This document shows, piece after piece, positions 9,044 to 19,063 of a stretch of 64,000 bases of DNA. The notes under the pieces were generated by a model. That model did no database searches. It worked only from the letters and a program-made list of their open reading frames with translations, and was not told where the DNA came from. This DNA comes from Luteolibacter pohnpeiensis (GTDB lineage Bacteria > Verrucomicrobiota > Verrucomicrobiia > Verrucomicrobiales > Akkermansiaceae). The stretch covers positions 124,001-188,000 of the forward strand of contig NZ_JAENIJ010000005.1 in the NCBI RefSeq assembly GCF_016595435.1, given 5' to 3'. Within the stretch, counting starts at the first letter, position 1. Each line of letters opens with the position of its first letter. The position numbers and the translations under genes are program-made.

Positions 9044-10885
9044 ATGTGCGGAATCGTTGGATACATCGGAAAAGCGGACGCTCCGTCCGTTCTCATCAAC
9101 GGGCTGAAGCGGCTTGAATATCGAGGCTATGACTCTGCGGGTTTGGCGATCCTGGATCACGATCAGGTGCGGGTCGCGAAATCACCGGGCAAGGTGATGA
9201 ACCTGAAGGAGAAAACCCGTCACGACTGGACACCCGAGCTATGCCGCCAATCTGCGATCGGCATCGCCCACACCCGATGGGCAACCCACGGCCCGCCCAC
9301 GGAAGTCAATGCTCACCCGCATCTGGATCAATCCGGCGACATTGCATTGGTCCACAATGGCATCATCGAAAACTATCGTGCCTTGCGCTCGCGGCTGGAG
9401 GGAAAAGGTCATCATTTCTACTCCGAAACCGACACTGAGGTGCTGGTGCATTTGATCGGCGACTGCGATAAGGGTGATCTGTTCCAGGCGATCTGCGATG
9501 CCCTGCACCAGGTGGAAGGGACATTCGGGATCGCCGTTCTTTCGGCGCGTGAGCCGGACCGGATCATCACCGCGCGCCGTGGAAGTCCGATCGTGATTGG
9601 CGTTGGTGATGGCGAAACCATCATCGCATCCGATGCCGCTGCGATTGTGGCTCACACCCAGCGAGTCATTTATTTGGATGACAATGACATCGCGATCGTC
9701 ACGGGCGAATCGGTCGAGATTCGCGATCTCAATAACGTTCCGGTCACGCGTGAAATCGCCGAGTTGAGCTTGGATGCGGCCGCTGCCGAAAAGGGTGGTT
9801 TCGATCATTTCATGCTCAAGGAAATCCACGAGCAACCGGACTCGCTGGCCAATGCGATCCGGGGTCGGCTTGATCATGACATCGGATCCTCTGTCCTGGC
9901 TGGCATGGGAACTTCACCGCGCGAGCTCGCCGAGTTGTCTCGGGTGGTTCTCGTAGGTTGCGGAACTTCGCTGCACGCTGGATTGGTCGGTGAGTATGCA
10001 TTTGAAGATCTTGCGGACGTGCATGCCGAAGTCGAGCAGGCGGCTGAATTCCGCTATCGGAATCCACTGCTTGGCAGTCGGGATTTTGTAGTGGCGATTT
10101 CGCAATCCGGAGAAACGGCAGACACCTTGGCGGCAGTTCGCGAAGCGAAGCAAAAAGGCGCTTTCGTGATGAGTCTTTGCAACGTGGTCGGATCGACGAT
10201 TGCTCGCGAAACCGGGCGCGGGGTTTACCTGCATGCCGGACCTGAAATATCGGTGGCGTCGACCAAGGCATTCACCTCGCAAGTGGCGGTGCTCTTGATG
10301 ATGGCGCTCAAACTGGGCCGAGGTCGCAGGCTTTCGCGGGATGAGGGAATTCGTTTTGCGCGCGATATCGAGTCCATTCCCACGCTCGTCAGCCGGGTCG
10401 TTGCCCAAAGCGAACGGATTTCCAGAATTGCGGAAGGATATGCCCAAAACGAGCATGCGTTTTTCATCGGTCGTGGTCCCATGTATCCAGTGGCCTTGGA
10501 AGGGGCGCTCAAACTCAAGGAGATCTCGTACATCCACGCGGAGGGATACCACGCGGCAGAGCTGAAGCACGGGCCGATTGCCTTGCTGCAGGAAGGAACT
10601 CCGGTAATCGGGCTTGCGTTGGATATTCCGGGAAAGGACAAAACCTTGGGGAATATCGAAGAATGTCGCGCTCGCGGTGCGAGAATCCTGGGTATCATCA
10701 CCGAGGGCGACGATGAAGCAGCGGAGTTTATGGACGATTACATCATGGTGCCAAAAACCCACCCATTGGTTTCTACGGTACCTGCCGTAGTGGCGCTGCA
10801 GTTGTTCGCCTATCACGTTGCAAGAATCCGCGGCTGCGAGATCGATCAGCCGCGCAATCTTGCGAAAAGTGTCACCGTGGAGTGA
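9044..10885 (+). CDS. glmS: Glutamine--fructose-6-phosphate aminotransferase (isomerizing)
   Basis: A 613-residue enzyme making glucosamine-6-phosphate from fructose-6-phosphate and glutamine, the entry step to UDP-GlcNAc. The N-terminal class II amidotransferase domain starts MCGIVGYIG with nucleophile Cys2 after Met removal. Two SIS isomerase domains follow, with SQSGETADT in the first. The C-terminus ends NLAKSVTVE, the usual closing loop. There is no sign of a glmS ribozyme in the 7-base gap upstream, so if the enzyme is regulated it is by other means. Confidence 0.97.
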   Translation: MCGIVGYIGKADAPSVLINGLKRLEYRGYDSAGLAILDHDQVRVAKSPGKVMNLKEKTRHDWTPELCRQSAIGIAHTRWATHGPPTEVNAHPHLDQSGDIALVHNGIIENYRALRSRLEGKGHHFYSETDTEVLVHLIGDCDKGDLFQAICDALHQVEGTFGIAVLSAREPDRIITARRGSPIVIGVGDGETIIASDAAAIVAHTQRVIYLDDNDIAIVTGESVEIRDLNNVPVTREIAELSLDAAAAEKGGFDHFMLKEIHEQPDSLANAIRGRLDHDIGSSVLAGMGTSPRELAELSRVVLVGCGTSLHAGLVGEYAFEDLADVHAEVEQAAEFRYRNPLLGSRDFVVAISQSGETADTLAAVREAKQKGAFVMSLCNVVGSTIARETGRGVYLHAGPEISVASTKAFTSQVAVLLMMALKLGRGRRLSRDEGIRFARDIESIPTLVSRVVAQSERISRIAEGYAQNEHAFFIGRGPMYPVALEGALKLKEISYIHAEGYHAAELKHGPIALLQEGTPVIGLALDIPGKDKTLGNIEECRARGARILGIITEGDDEAAEFMDDYIMVPKTHPLVSTVPAVVALQLFAYHVARIRGCEIDQPRNLAKSVTVE

Positions 10886-10893
10886 GGCAGAAG

Positions 10894-10927
10894 GGGAGTC
10901 CAAGACGCCATCGGGCGATGGACTCCC
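10894..10927. other. Strong two-tier hairpin between convergent glmS and S41 peptidase genes
   Basis: GGGAGTCCA (10894-10902) pairs perfectly with TGGACTCCC (10919-10927). The enclosed bases contain a second stem CGCC-ATCG-GGCG. An alternative fold uses CCATCG/CGATGG. It starts 9 bases after the glmS stop and ends 22 bases before the stop of the convergent peptidase gene. No T-run follows on either strand, so it is either a 3' end-protecting structure or a non-canonical terminator. Confidence 0.6.
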
Positions 10928-10948
10928 TGCATGATCACGGCATCAGGA

Positions 10949-11968
10949 TCAATTCTTCTTCAAATCCTCGTCGATCAGTTCGCGGGCGACATCCAGTGCG
11001 TTTTTGTCACCGGAATCGACATCGGGAATCACTCCCGTGCCTTCCCATCCTTCCAGTGTGCGTGGGCCTACCACCATTTTCACCGGGATGAATGCGGAAA
11101 ATCCGCTTCCATTTTTCAGCGGAATAAACGAACCCGCGATGCCGGCACCGGCACTTGGTTTACCGACAATCGTCGCCCGGCCCATTTTTTGCATCGCGTA
11201 GGCAAAACCTTCCGATGCGGAACCCGTGCCGGGGCCAATCAGGATGTAAACCTTGGCGTCTGGATTTCTCCGGCCAGGGACGTAAGAATAAGTCCACTCC
11301 TGATCGTCCATCGAGCGGTCCTTGTGGAATCCGTTGAGGTAAAATTGCTCCTGCCCGGTTTGAAAGAAGTAGGAAGCGATGAAGCGCCCCATCTGTCCGG
11401 TGCCGCCTGGATTGTGACGGATATCAAGGATCACATACTTGCTATGTGCGGAAAGGGTCATCGCGGCGCCTGCGGCCTCGAAAGCCTCATCGCTCGCCAT
11501 GAAAGGACCTGGGATGTCGAGGTAGGCCGTGGATTTTTGAGAATCGAGGTCCACGCTGTTGAATCCGAAGTTGCTGCGTGCGCGCCCTTGGCCACGACCG
11601 TTGTTACCGCGGGGCCGACGTTGGCGGCCTTGATCATCGCCATTTTGATCCGGCGCTGGCTTCCGGAAAATCACGTTCAAGTGCACGTCCTTGTGGATCG
11701 TCCGCAGATCCTCCGTGAGTTGCTTGGCGAGATCTTGATCCGAGAGATCCTTGTATTTCCCTGCTTTTTCGTTCTCAAGGAGACCCGCTTGATATTTGGC
11801 TGAAATTTCCGGGAACGGGTAGGCATCCACCAGGCGATCCGTTAGATTCGCGATGATTTCATGGGTGTCGCTTTCACTTACGGTGTCCGCATAGATGGAC
11901 GTGCTGGCGAAGGAGATTGCCAGCGCAACGCTGCAGGCATGCTTGAGGACAGAGGGAGAGAATTTCAT
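10949..11968 (-). CDS. Secreted S41-family (C-terminal processing-like) peptidase
   Basis: A 339-residue protein with a signal peptide (about 1-27, ending IYA). Residues 30-100 form a helical lead-in of the type seen in IRBP-like S41 proteins. A glycine/arginine-rich insert (about 107-133) follows. The catalytic core includes YVILDIRHNPGGTG, the nucleophile region GPGTGSASEGFA (probably Ser252) and VGKPSAGAG. No PDZ domain is visible. It is likely a periplasmic serine peptidase of unknown substrate. The Gly/Arg/Asn insert is unusual and possibly disordered. Confidence 0.82.
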   Translation of the reverse strand: MKFSPSVLKHACSVALAISFASTSIYADTVSESDTHEIIANLTDRLVDAYPFPEISAKYQAGLLENEKAGKYKDLSDQDLAKQLTEDLRTIHKDVHLNVIFRKPAPDQNGDDQGRQRRPRGNNGRGQGRARSNFGFNSVDLDSQKSTAYLDIPGPFMASDEAFEAAGAAMTLSAHSKYVILDIRHNPGGTGQMGRFIASYFFQTGQEQFYLNGFHKDRSMDDQEWTYSYVPGRRNPDAKVYILIGPGTGSASEGFAYAMQKMGRATIVGKPSAGAGIAGSFIPLKNGSGFSAFIPVKMVVGPRTLEGWEGTGVIPDVDSGDKNALDVARELIDEDLKKN

Positions 11969-12084
11969 ATGAGTGAGCAGATAATTCTAATTTGGATAAG
12001 TTTTCGCTAAGTTACCGATACCGTGGCCGGAAACTTTCTAAAAAAGCCAATCTTCCGGTTGTGGAGTAATCGAGGATTTCGAAC

Positions 12085-12120
12085 GCAAAAAAACCGCCCT
12101 GTGGATCACAGGACGGTTTT
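12085..12120 (-). terminator. Intrinsic terminator of ftsH
   Basis: AAACCG-C-CCTGTG (12091-12103) pairs with CACAGG-A-CGGTTT (12107-12119) around a 3-base loop, with one mismatch. Read on the minus strand it is followed by a run of seven T (plus-strand A at 12087-12093), as expected for a terminator just after the ftsH stop at 12147. Confidence 0.88.
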
Positions 12121-12146
12121 GAATCATTCAAAGGCTTGAATTTGAA

Positions 12147-14510
12147 TCAGGCTGGGGCGCCAACAACACCTGGCAGCGGGCCGTCATCGGGACGGTCTTC
12201 CCCGGTTGGTTTGCTCGCAGGCTTTTTGCGAAACTCATCCGGCACCGGTGGTGGAGTTGGTGCGCTTGGTGGATTCCGCATTTCGCCGAACTCGATCAAG
12301 TCCTGCAGATGCTTCGCATCCAGAGTCTCGTATTCGAGCAGGGCATTGGCGATCAGCTCAACCTTGTCGCGATACTTGTTCAGGATTTCTTCCGCTTTCT
12401 GATAAGCCTCGTCGATGAAGCGCTTGATTTCGGAATCGATGATCCGGGCGGTTTCTTCGGAGTAATTGCGGCCACGTGATACATCGCGGGCGAGGAAAAC
12501 CGGGGATTCGCCTTCGCCATATTCGATCATGCCGAGGGCGTCGCTCATGCCCCATTCGCAAACCATGTTCCGCGCTAGGGAGGTGGCTTGGCGGATATCG
12601 CCGGATGCGCCGTTCGACACATCGTCGCTGTGGAAAGCTTCGGCGATGCGTCCACCCATGGTCACGACCAGGTTGGCGAGTGCTTCTTTCTTCTGAGTCG
12701 AATACTTGTCGCCATCTGGAAGATACATCGTGGCACCGAGATACGGACCCCGTGGGATGATGGTGACTTTGTGAAGCGGGTGCGTGTGAGGCAGAACAAT
12801 ATTGAGGAGCGCGTGACCGGCTTCGTGCCAGGCGGTGCCGATCTTTTCCTTATCGGACATGGCAAGCGAGCGGCGCTCACGACCCCAACGGACTTTATCC
12901 CGTGCCTCCTCCATTTCAGCGAGTGTCACGGCGGAGAGTCCTTTGCGGGCGGCAAGCAGGGCGGACTCGTTGATCAGGTTGGCCAGCTCGGCACCGGAGA
13001 ATCCTGGGGTTCCGCGGGCGATTACGGCGAGATCCACACCAGCTGCGAGTTTGATCTTCTTCACGTGAACACGAAGGATTTCTTCGCGGCCGTTCACATC
13101 TGGAAGGGAAACCGTCACTTGGCGGTCGAAACGGCCGGGGCGGAGCAATGCTGGATCGAGAACATCTGGACGGTTGGTGGCGGCGATGATGATCACACCT
13201 TCCTGGGTGTCGAAACCGTCCATCTCCACCAGCAATTGGTTGAGGGTTTGCTCACGTTCATCGTGGCCACCGCCCATGCCGTGTCCGCGGTGACGACCGA
13301 CTGCGTCGATCTCATCGATGAAGATCAGGCAGGGAGCATGTTTTTTGCCTTGCTCGAACATGTCGCGAACCCGCGATGCTCCGACGCCGACGAACATTTC
13401 GACGAAGTCAGAACCAGAGATGGAGAAGAAAGGAACGTCCGCTTCGCCAGCGATCGCGCGGGCCAGCAAGGTTTTGCCGGTTCCCGGGGAGCCAACCATC
13501 AGCACGCCTTTTGGAATCGAGCCGCCGAGTTTCTGGAACTTGCGTGGGTCACGCAGGAAATCGACGATTTCGAACAGTTCTTCTTTCGCTTCCTGAATGC
13601 CGGCGACGTCTTTGAACGTCACCTTGTTGCGATCCATCGTCAGAAGGCGTGCCTTGGATTTTCCAAAGGACATCGCACCGCGGCCAGCGGATTTCATTTG
13701 CTGACGGAACAGGAAGAACAGCAGCAGAATGATCAGAAGGAAGGGCAGGAAGGTAAAGATCGCACCCTTGAGCCAATCGTTGGTGCGGATGTAGCTCGCG
13801 TCCTCCTTGACGAGAAGTTTGCGCAAGTCATCACCAAGAATCGCGATAGATGCGACGACTTGGAATGGTCTTGGACCCACCGCTTTGCCGTCCTCGGTTT
13901 TCTTAGGGACAAGGTTGGTAGGCGCTTGGCGGGTGCCAACGATCAGTGCTTCGGACGAATTCGGAACGAGTAGGATACTCAGCGGATTGTCCGCATTCGT
14001 GGTATCGACTTCACCAGCAGCAACGTATTTGCGGAATTCTGCGAGCGTGAGCTGCTCCAGATCGCTTTCCACTGGAAGTTCAGCTTCAGTGACTTGGCGT
14101 GTGGTGAAATTGTCACCGAGAATGTCGCGCACGGCATCCTGCTGAAGGCTGAGGTTGAACCGGACTTTAAAATCTTTCGGCTCGGTCTTCAATTTACCGC
14201 CTTCAGGGACCATTTCGGGTTGAAGGAAGCCGCTGATGGTGGCGTCTATCGAGCTATCCGAGGTCACCACTTTAAATGGGTAATCCTTCGGGTTTGAGGT
14301 GATCACGAGATCCTGATCCCAATACTTGCGGAATTGCGAGTAGCTCAAATTCTGGGAATTCCCATTGATTTTCGGGCTGAAAACAGCTGCGCCGATCAGA
14401 AGAGCACCTACAGAAAGAAGGACGAGAAGACGCCAATTGAATCCGCCCGTGTCCCCTGGGCCACGGTTCGGGCTGGGAGGCGGCGGCGTTGAATTCGGTT
14501 GTTCGGACAT
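12147..14510 (-). CDS. ftsH: ATP-dependent zinc metalloprotease FtsH
   Basis: A 787-residue membrane AAA protease that degrades misfolded membrane proteins and regulators. The Pro-rich N-terminus is followed by a first membrane helix ([17 protein letters not shown]), a long periplasmic domain and a second helix ([15 protein letters not shown]). The AAA domain carries Walker A GSPGTGKT, where Ser replaces the usual first Pro. It also carries Walker [10 protein letters not shown], and the second region of homology [20 protein letters not shown]. The zinc site is HEAGH. The start [10 protein letters not shown] (ATG 14508-14510) was preferred over an upstream in-frame start that would add 47 non-conserved residues. 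A Pro-rich tail ends the protein. Confidence 0.96.
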   Translation of the reverse strand: MSEQPNSTPPPPSPNRGPGDTGGFNWRLLVLLSVGALLIGAAVFSPKINGNSQNLSYSQFRKYWDQDLVITSNPKDYPFKVVTSDSSIDATISGFLQPEMVPEGGKLKTEPKDFKVRFNLSLQQDAVRDILGDNFTTRQVTEAELPVESDLEQLTLAEFRKYVAAGEVDTTNADNPLSILLVPNSSEALIVGTRQAPTNLVPKKTEDGKAVGPRPFQVVASIAILGDDLRKLLVKEDASYIRTNDWLKGAIFTFLPFLLIILLLFFLFRQQMKSAGRGAMSFGKSKARLLTMDRNKVTFKDVAGIQEAKEELFEIVDFLRDPRKFQKLGGSIPKGVLMVGSPGTGKTLLARAIAGEADVPFFSISGSDFVEMFVGVGASRVRDMFEQGKKHAPCLIFIDEIDAVGRHRGHGMGGGHDEREQTLNQLLVEMDGFDTQEGVIIIAATNRPDVLDPALLRPGRFDRQVTVSLPDVNGREEILRVHVKKIKLAAGVDLAVIARGTPGFSGAELANLINESALLAARKGLSAVTLAEMEEARDKVRWGRERRSLAMSDKEKIGTAWHEAGHALLNIVLPHTHPLHKVTIIPRGPYLGATMYLPDGDKYSTQKKEALANLVVTMGGRIAEAFHSDDVSNGASGDIRQATSLARNMVCEWGMSDALGMIEYGEGESPVFLARDVSRGRNYSEETARIIDSEIKRFIDEAYQKAEEILNKYRDKVELIANALLEYETLDAKHLQDLIEFGEMRNPPSAPTPPPVPDEFRKKPASKPTGEDRPDDGPLPGVVGAPA

Positions 14511-14581
14511 GATGGACTGGAAATGCCTGCTTAGCGGGAGGGCCTCCGCGACAGCAGGAATGATGGAGGATAAGCGGCACG

Positions 14582-14608
14582 TTGCAAAAGGAAACCCCTT
14601 TTTTGCAA
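14582..14608. promoter_or_regulatory. Inverted repeat in the ftsH / ABC transporter divergent region
   Basis: TTGCAAAAGG (14582-14591) is mirrored by CCTTTTTTGCAA (14597-14608), giving an 8+2 bp inverted repeat in the 233 bases between two divergent genes. It lies 72 bases upstream of the ftsH ATG and about 135 upstream of the transporter GTG. It could be an operator or a short hairpin. No clear -35/-10 pair could be assigned around it. The rest of the gap holds the AGGAGG site of the transporter and nothing else recognised. Confidence 0.3.
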
Positions 14609-14743
14609 TGTTCCCCCAGATCGTTTTACGCGTTTTCCCGAATTTAAGCAATCTCAGGCTGCTTTGTGCAGGGTCTTGCGAGGATTCGCTCCGTCTGCCA
14701 AGGATGCTGCGTGGATTTTCAACCTCAGGAGGAGCAAAGACCG

Positions 14744-17700
14744 GTGCGGAAGCGAAAGTCCCGGAAATGGGATTGGCTGCAATCGTTGCCGGGAATCGGG
14801 CGCCTACGCGCGTTACGTCCTGGGGCGGATGCGCATGTGGGCGCGTTGGTGGATGCGTTTGCGACTTTTGCCACGCTTGATGACGTGCTCACGCCGTTGG
14901 AGGCGGATCTGATCCTGGATATGCTGCGCAGCGCGTTTCCGGAGGTGGACCATGCTTGGCTTGCAGCACGCCTGCAGCGCGCGGTGAAAAATCCACGCCC
15001 CTTGCAAGGGTTGGCAGCGGCCTTGAAGGATTCTTTGGATGATCCGGCCAAGCTCGCGGTCGGCCTGCAATTGTTCACTTTGGTGGATGCGGCTGGAAAA
15101 TCAGAGCGCAGCCGGGCGAGCTTTGAAATTTTCATGCGTCGCCTGGGCCGACCCGACTACGGGATCGCCATTTTGCGTGAAATGCGTGGCGAGGTTGCGG
15201 AAAATGAGGAGCTGCCATTTGAGCGGCTAGTTTTCGGCACCGATCTTTCGTCATCCGATGTGCTGTTGCCACCTGCGGCGCGCAGTCAGGAATTCCGGGT
15301 TTACCGCACTGGCGATCTGGTTCTGGTGAGGAATACCGGTGCTGCTGCCTTGTGGTTGCGCGGCAAGCCCTTGGAGAGCGGTGCGTTTTTGCGAATGCGC
15401 GAGCGTCAACCGTTGGTGGTTCCCGGTTGGACCCTCACTCACGAGGATTTGAATTTTTTCCTGAACGTCAAAAGAACCGGCAACTCACCGTCGATTTATC
15501 TTGAGCAAACGGATGATGCGGTGACGGCGGAAAGAGCCCGTGGACGGAATAGCGCGATCCGCATCCGCTTCGGGTTACAGGCTGAGGTCGAGGCCTTGCG
15601 AGATACAGATTTGACGATAGGAACGCACCGCCAACTCAAAAGAGGCGAGGTGATTCAATGCCTGAACCACGAGCAGTTGGGCGATGACAGCGGGTTCAAT
15701 CTTTCCATCAACGAATTGCGCAGACGTGCTGTCCAATCCGGTCGCCGTTTCAGGCTGGCGCTGGATCGTCAGGAATATCTGGTCTCCAATGATGCCTCGG
15801 CGCTGGCAGCAGGAGATCTTTTGCTGGGCCCCAAAATGGCACCTCGGGTGGTGCTGTTTATTCGGTTCGATCCGCAAAAAGGGAAAGGATTGCTCGAAGT
15901 TCGGGAAAGTGCCGGGCCGGTTTTGGTGAACGGCTTTCCGGTTAGAGGGCAGGTGACATTGCATGATGGTTCATTGATCCGGCTTTCCGGGACACAGGCG
16001 GTGCGATGCCGTTTCAGCGAAGGCTTTTTGGATGAGGAGCGCACCCAGATTGAATCTCTGCAGGTGGAGGATCTGATCCATGATTTCGGCAGCGATTCCC
16101 ACGCGATCGATCACCTCAACTTCAGCGTCAAGCGCGGTGAAATGATGTGCATCATCGGCCCCAGCGGCAGTGGCAAAAGCACGTTGTTGGCGATTCTATC
16201 AGGGCAGCGCGAGCCTTCGCGTGGCCAGGTGAAATTGAATGGTGCCTCGTTGTATGAACACCGCGAGCGGTTGGTTCCATTCATCGCCTACATGCCGCAG
16301 GAAGAGGCGCTCAATCCCCAACTCACGGTGCGGGAACACCTGCGACACGCGGTGACGATCCGGCGTCCGGCATTGACGCCAGCCGAACACGAACGTCGTG
16401 TTGACTCCACCTTGGCAGAGTTGGGGTTGCAGCGGATTGCGCGTCGCCGGGTGGGAGCTCCTGGTGAAAAAACCATCTCCGGTGGTGAACGCAGCCGACT
16501 GAACCTCGGGTTGGAATTGAGCAGTCGGGCCGAAGTTTTCCTGTTCGATGAACCGATCTCCGGACTTTCGTCGAAGGATTCCGAACACGTCGCCGAGACC
16601 CTGCGCTCCTTGGCCCGGGAGAAAATCGTGATCGCTTCCCTGCACCGGCCCGGCGCGCCGGTTCTCAGATTGTTCGATAAGGTGTTGCTGTTGGATAGCG
16701 GCGGAAAGCTTGCTTACTTCGGCGCGCCGGGCGCGATGGTGACCTACTTTCAGGAGGCATGCGAGGAACTGGCCATTTCCCATCCATCGGTGAATTCAAA
16801 AACTCCGCCCGGAGCAGACTTCGTATTCGATGTACTAGAAACCCCGTTGAGCGGGATCGGCGGAGGAGCCAATACCGGCGGTGCCCGACGATTCCCTTCG
16901 TCTTTCTGGCAGGAACGGTTTGAAAGCCTGGCCTTGCTGAAATCCCTGCAACCCGGCGATGTCAGCAGTCGGCTCGGAGATTCCGGCACCGAGGGGCGAC
17001 TGCCTTTACCTCCGAAACCGGTCCGGCGCGTCAAAGCCGTGGTCGCGGTATTCGCAACTCACTTCCTGCGGTCGCTGCTGTCGAAGATTCGCAATCGGGG
17101 AACCATTTACAGCACCTTTCTGGAAGCCCCGATTCTAGCGGCGGTGATTGCGATCACTCTGCGTTCCTCGCCGAAAGGTCCGTATCATTTCTCCACCGCG
17201 CTGCATCTACCGGCGTATTTGTTCCTGAGCGTGACCGTGGCGATGTTCCTTGGTTTGACCAATTCGGCCACCGAGATTCTAAGGGATCGGCCATTGCTCA
17301 GGCGGGAAAGAAATTTTCTGCCCGGAGCTGCTTCGTACATTTTCGCCAAGTTTGTCGCACTCGCATTGGTTTCCGCCGTGCAGAGCTTCATCTACATCGT
17401 CGTCGGGAATCACTTTCTTGAGATTCGCGGCATGCTTTTCGAGCACTGGATCTGGATGACTTTCACGGCGTGGGGAGGGACGGCGATGGCATTGGTGGTT
17501 TCTTCTCTGGTGCGATCGGAGCGCGCAGCACTGACTGCGGTTCCCTTATTGCTGGTTCCTCAGATGTTACTCGCCGGAGCTCTGGTGCCTTACCGGGAAA
17601 TGAATCGCGGCCTGTTTGAAAATGCCGGGATCAATCGCGAAAGAGGCGGATCGCCAGTTCCGGCGAAAATCATGCCTCTGCGGTATGCATACGAGGCGAT

Positions 17701-18259
17701 GGTGGTTGCGCAGGCAACGCGGAATCCATTCGAAGTCGAGCGGATCCGGCTGCAACGCAGAATCGATCGAATCCGCAAGACGACGGGCATCATCGATCCC
17801 GAGCGGGCGGAGAGGTTCGAGCTGTTGAAAGAAGGGCTACGCCGCCTGCTGGCATCGGGAGCGAAGACTCCTGATGAAGCCGCGCAATTGGTTTCCAGAA
17901 TCCGAAAACTGGCTCAATCCGGTAGCAAGGTGGAAGTGGAAACCATGAAGGTCTGGCCGGATGATGACGACGAAAAAGCCAAGCCGACTTCCGAGTTTTT
18001 CGTCAATGAACGGATCGATCTGCTGGTGCGGGAAGCGGAGACATTTCGCAATGACTACCGGAACAAAAAGGCGAGAAACGTCTTCCTTGCACTGAGTAAG
18101 CCGATCCCGTTCGAAAAGGTTGAACCGAATCCCGACTCCCCGGACGATGGATGGTTTGAGACCCAGCGTTACTGCGGAGTGATCTTCCTGCTGCTCATCG
18201 TGGGATGCTGCATTTCTTCCAGTGTGATCATATCCTGGCAGAATCGACGCACTCGATAG
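14744..18259 (+). CDS. ABCG-type fused ABC transporter with TerB-like and FHA-like N-terminal regions
   Basis: About 1171 residues. AGGAGGA at 14727-14733, 10 bases before the GTG at 14744, fixes the start. An upstream in-frame GTG at 14666 lacks such a site. Residues ~35-135 are helical with [19 protein letters not shown] and resemble a TerB fold. Two beta-rich segments follow; the second (about 384-424, [20 protein letters not shown]) looks like an FHA domain. The ATPase has Walker [10 protein letters not shown] (~472), signature ISGGE (~578) and Walker B VFLFDEP (~599). About six membrane helices form the permease (~790-945), interrupted by a long charged segment before a final C-terminal helix. 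The order FHA-ATPase-permease recalls mycobacterial Rv1747, whose activity is controlled by phosphothreonine binding. The substrate is unknown. Confidence 0.82.
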   Translation: MRKRKSRKWDWLQSLPGIGRLRALRPGADAHVGALVDAFATFATLDDVLTPLEADLILDMLRSAFPEVDHAWLAARLQRAVKNPRPLQGLAAALKDSLDDPAKLAVGLQLFTLVDAAGKSERSRASFEIFMRRLGRPDYGIAILREMRGEVAENEELPFERLVFGTDLSSSDVLLPPAARSQEFRVYRTGDLVLVRNTGAAALWLRGKPLESGAFLRMRERQPLVVPGWTLTHEDLNFFLNVKRTGNSPSIYLEQTDDAVTAERARGRNSAIRIRFGLQAEVEALRDTDLTIGTHRQLKRGEVIQCLNHEQLGDDSGFNLSINELRRRAVQSGRRFRLALDRQEYLVSNDASALAAGDLLLGPKMAPRVVLFIRFDPQKGKGLLEVRESAGPVLVNGFPVRGQVTLHDGSLIRLSGTQAVRCRFSEGFLDEERTQIESLQVEDLIHDFGSDSHAIDHLNFSVKRGEMMCIIGPSGSGKSTLLAILSGQREPSRGQVKLNGASLYEHRERLVPFIAYMPQEEALNPQLTVREHLRHAVTIRRPALTPAEHERRVDSTLAELGLQRIARRRVGAPGEKTISGGERSRLNLGLELSSRAEVFLFDEPISGLSSKDSEHVAETLRSLAREKIVIASLHRPGAPVLRLFDKVLLLDSGGKLAYFGAPGAMVTYFQEACEELAISHPSVNSKTPPGADFVFDVLETPLSGIGGGANTGGARRFPSSFWQERFESLALLKSLQPGDVSSRLGDSGTEGRLPLPPKPVRRVKAVVAVFATHFLRSLLSKIRNRGTIYSTFLEAPILAAVIAITLRSSPKGPYHFSTALHLPAYLFLSVTVAMFLGLTNSATEILRDRPLLRRERNFLPGAASYIFAKFVALALVSAVQSFIYIVVGNHFLEIRGMLFEHWIWMTFTAWGGTAMALVVSSLVRSERAALTAVPLLLVPQMLLAGALVPYREMNRGLFENAGINRERGGSPVPAKIMPLRYAYEAMVVAQATRNPFEVERIRLQRRIDRIRKTTGIIDPERAERFELLKEGLRRLLASGAKTPDEAAQLVSRIRKLAQSGSKVEVETMKVWPDDDDEKAKPTSEFFVNERIDLLVREAETFRNDYRNKKARNVFLALSKPIPFEKVEPNPDSPDDGWFETQRYCGVIFLLLIVGCCISSSVIISWQNRRTR

Positions 18260-18310
18260 GTGAATCGCTGTCAGATGGCGATCATCAGGTTTGGGTGCTC
18301 TCCATCCGTG

Positions 18311-19063
18311 CTAAGCAGGTGGAGAGGCGACTTCTAACAGAGCATGCATGATTTCCTGAACCGAAGACGGGTCCAGGGATTCCTGGACGACTGCGCCGAG
18401 CACCAGACAGCCATAGGGCGTTTCCACAGGGATGACTTCGAGCGTCGCGCTGGAACCGACCTTTACGTGAACATTGCCAGCAGGCGTGCCGGGTCGACGA
18501 GAGGCCAATGCCAGGCTGCGAGCCAGGAAATGCAGTTTGCCGTGTCCGCTTTCGTCGAAAATGACCGATCCTTCGCGGTCGAGAATGAAAATCCCGGTCG
18601 CCGAAAATCGCTCACTGAGCCAGAAGCGGAATTGAATGATTCGCTCCAGAAAGGGCCCGCGGGCATTGCTTTGAGGCGCTCCGGGTTCCAGATCCGAATC
18701 GGTGAATTGAGATGAAACGTCGATGGTCGGCGCAGCTGCAGCGGGGACGTTTTGAAATGCTGTCCTAGGTGGCTCCGGTGCGGGCGGAAGCTGCTCGGGC
18801 GTTGCCTGAGGAGATGGCGCCGCAGGCTCGGCACTTACTGCAGGAGACGTCGGCGGAGCTGGATTCGGAGCTGGATTCGGAGCTTCTGGGGGGCTTTGAG
18901 GCGGTAGGGGGGATGGTGCTGGCTGCTCGGCTTCATAGCCAACGAAGGCCAGGTCGAAGCCAGCATCGGGCTTGGTCATCCGGGGCTGTGCGACTGAAAT
19001 CATCAGCCGCTCTGCCAACCGTCTGACCTCCTCGCGATCCAGCCAAGGATTGATGGGGTCCAT
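18311..19063 (-). CDS. Pro-rich protein with C-terminal roadblock/LC7-like region
   Basis: A 250-residue protein whose ATG directly abuts the TAA of the ParA gene upstream, so the two are surely co-transcribed. Residues 1-48 are helical. Residues ~48-115 are Pro/Ala-rich and partly encoded by a 12-bp tandem repeat. The C-terminal ~120 residues contain GIFILDREGSVIFDESGHG, then a helix of Ala/Leu, then VHVKVGSSATLEVIPVETPYG and a final helix. That alternation of strand-turn-strand-helix resembles roadblock/LC7 domains, small partners of NTPases such as MglA. The fold assignment is an inference from pattern only. Confidence 0.55.
   Translation of the reverse strand: MDPINPWLDREEVRRLAERLMISVAQPRMTKPDAGFDLAFVGYEAEQPAPSPLPPQSPPEAPNPAPNPAPPTSPAVSAEPAAPSPQATPEQLPPAPEPPRTAFQNVPAAAAPTIDVSSQFTDSDLEPGAPQSNARGPFLERIIQFRFWLSERFSATGIFILDREGSVIFDESGHGKLHFLARSLALASRRPGTPAGNVHVKVGSSATLEVIPVETPYGCLVLGAVVQESLDPSSVQEIMHALLEVASPPA
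18855..18884. repeat. 12-bp tandem repeat, 2.5 copies, in the Pro-rich linker
   Basis: GGAGCTGGATTC occurs at 18855-18866 and 18867-18878, followed by GGAGCT. On the coding (minus) strand it encodes a repeated Asn-Pro-Ala-Pro unit. Being a multiple of 3 it can expand or contract without a frameshift. Confidence 0.85.

Noticed and set aside
9914-10903. A 329-codon minus-strand open frame
   Set aside because: Antisense to glmS, with no family motifs in its translation.
10931-11803. A 290-codon plus-strand open frame
   Set aside because: Antisense to the S41 peptidase gene, which has a signal peptide and catalytic motifs.
12588-13973. A 461-codon plus-strand open frame
   Set aside because: It lies wholly antisense to ftsH, whose motifs are unmistakable, and its translation has no recognisable domain. 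It is a by-product of GC-rich coding bias.
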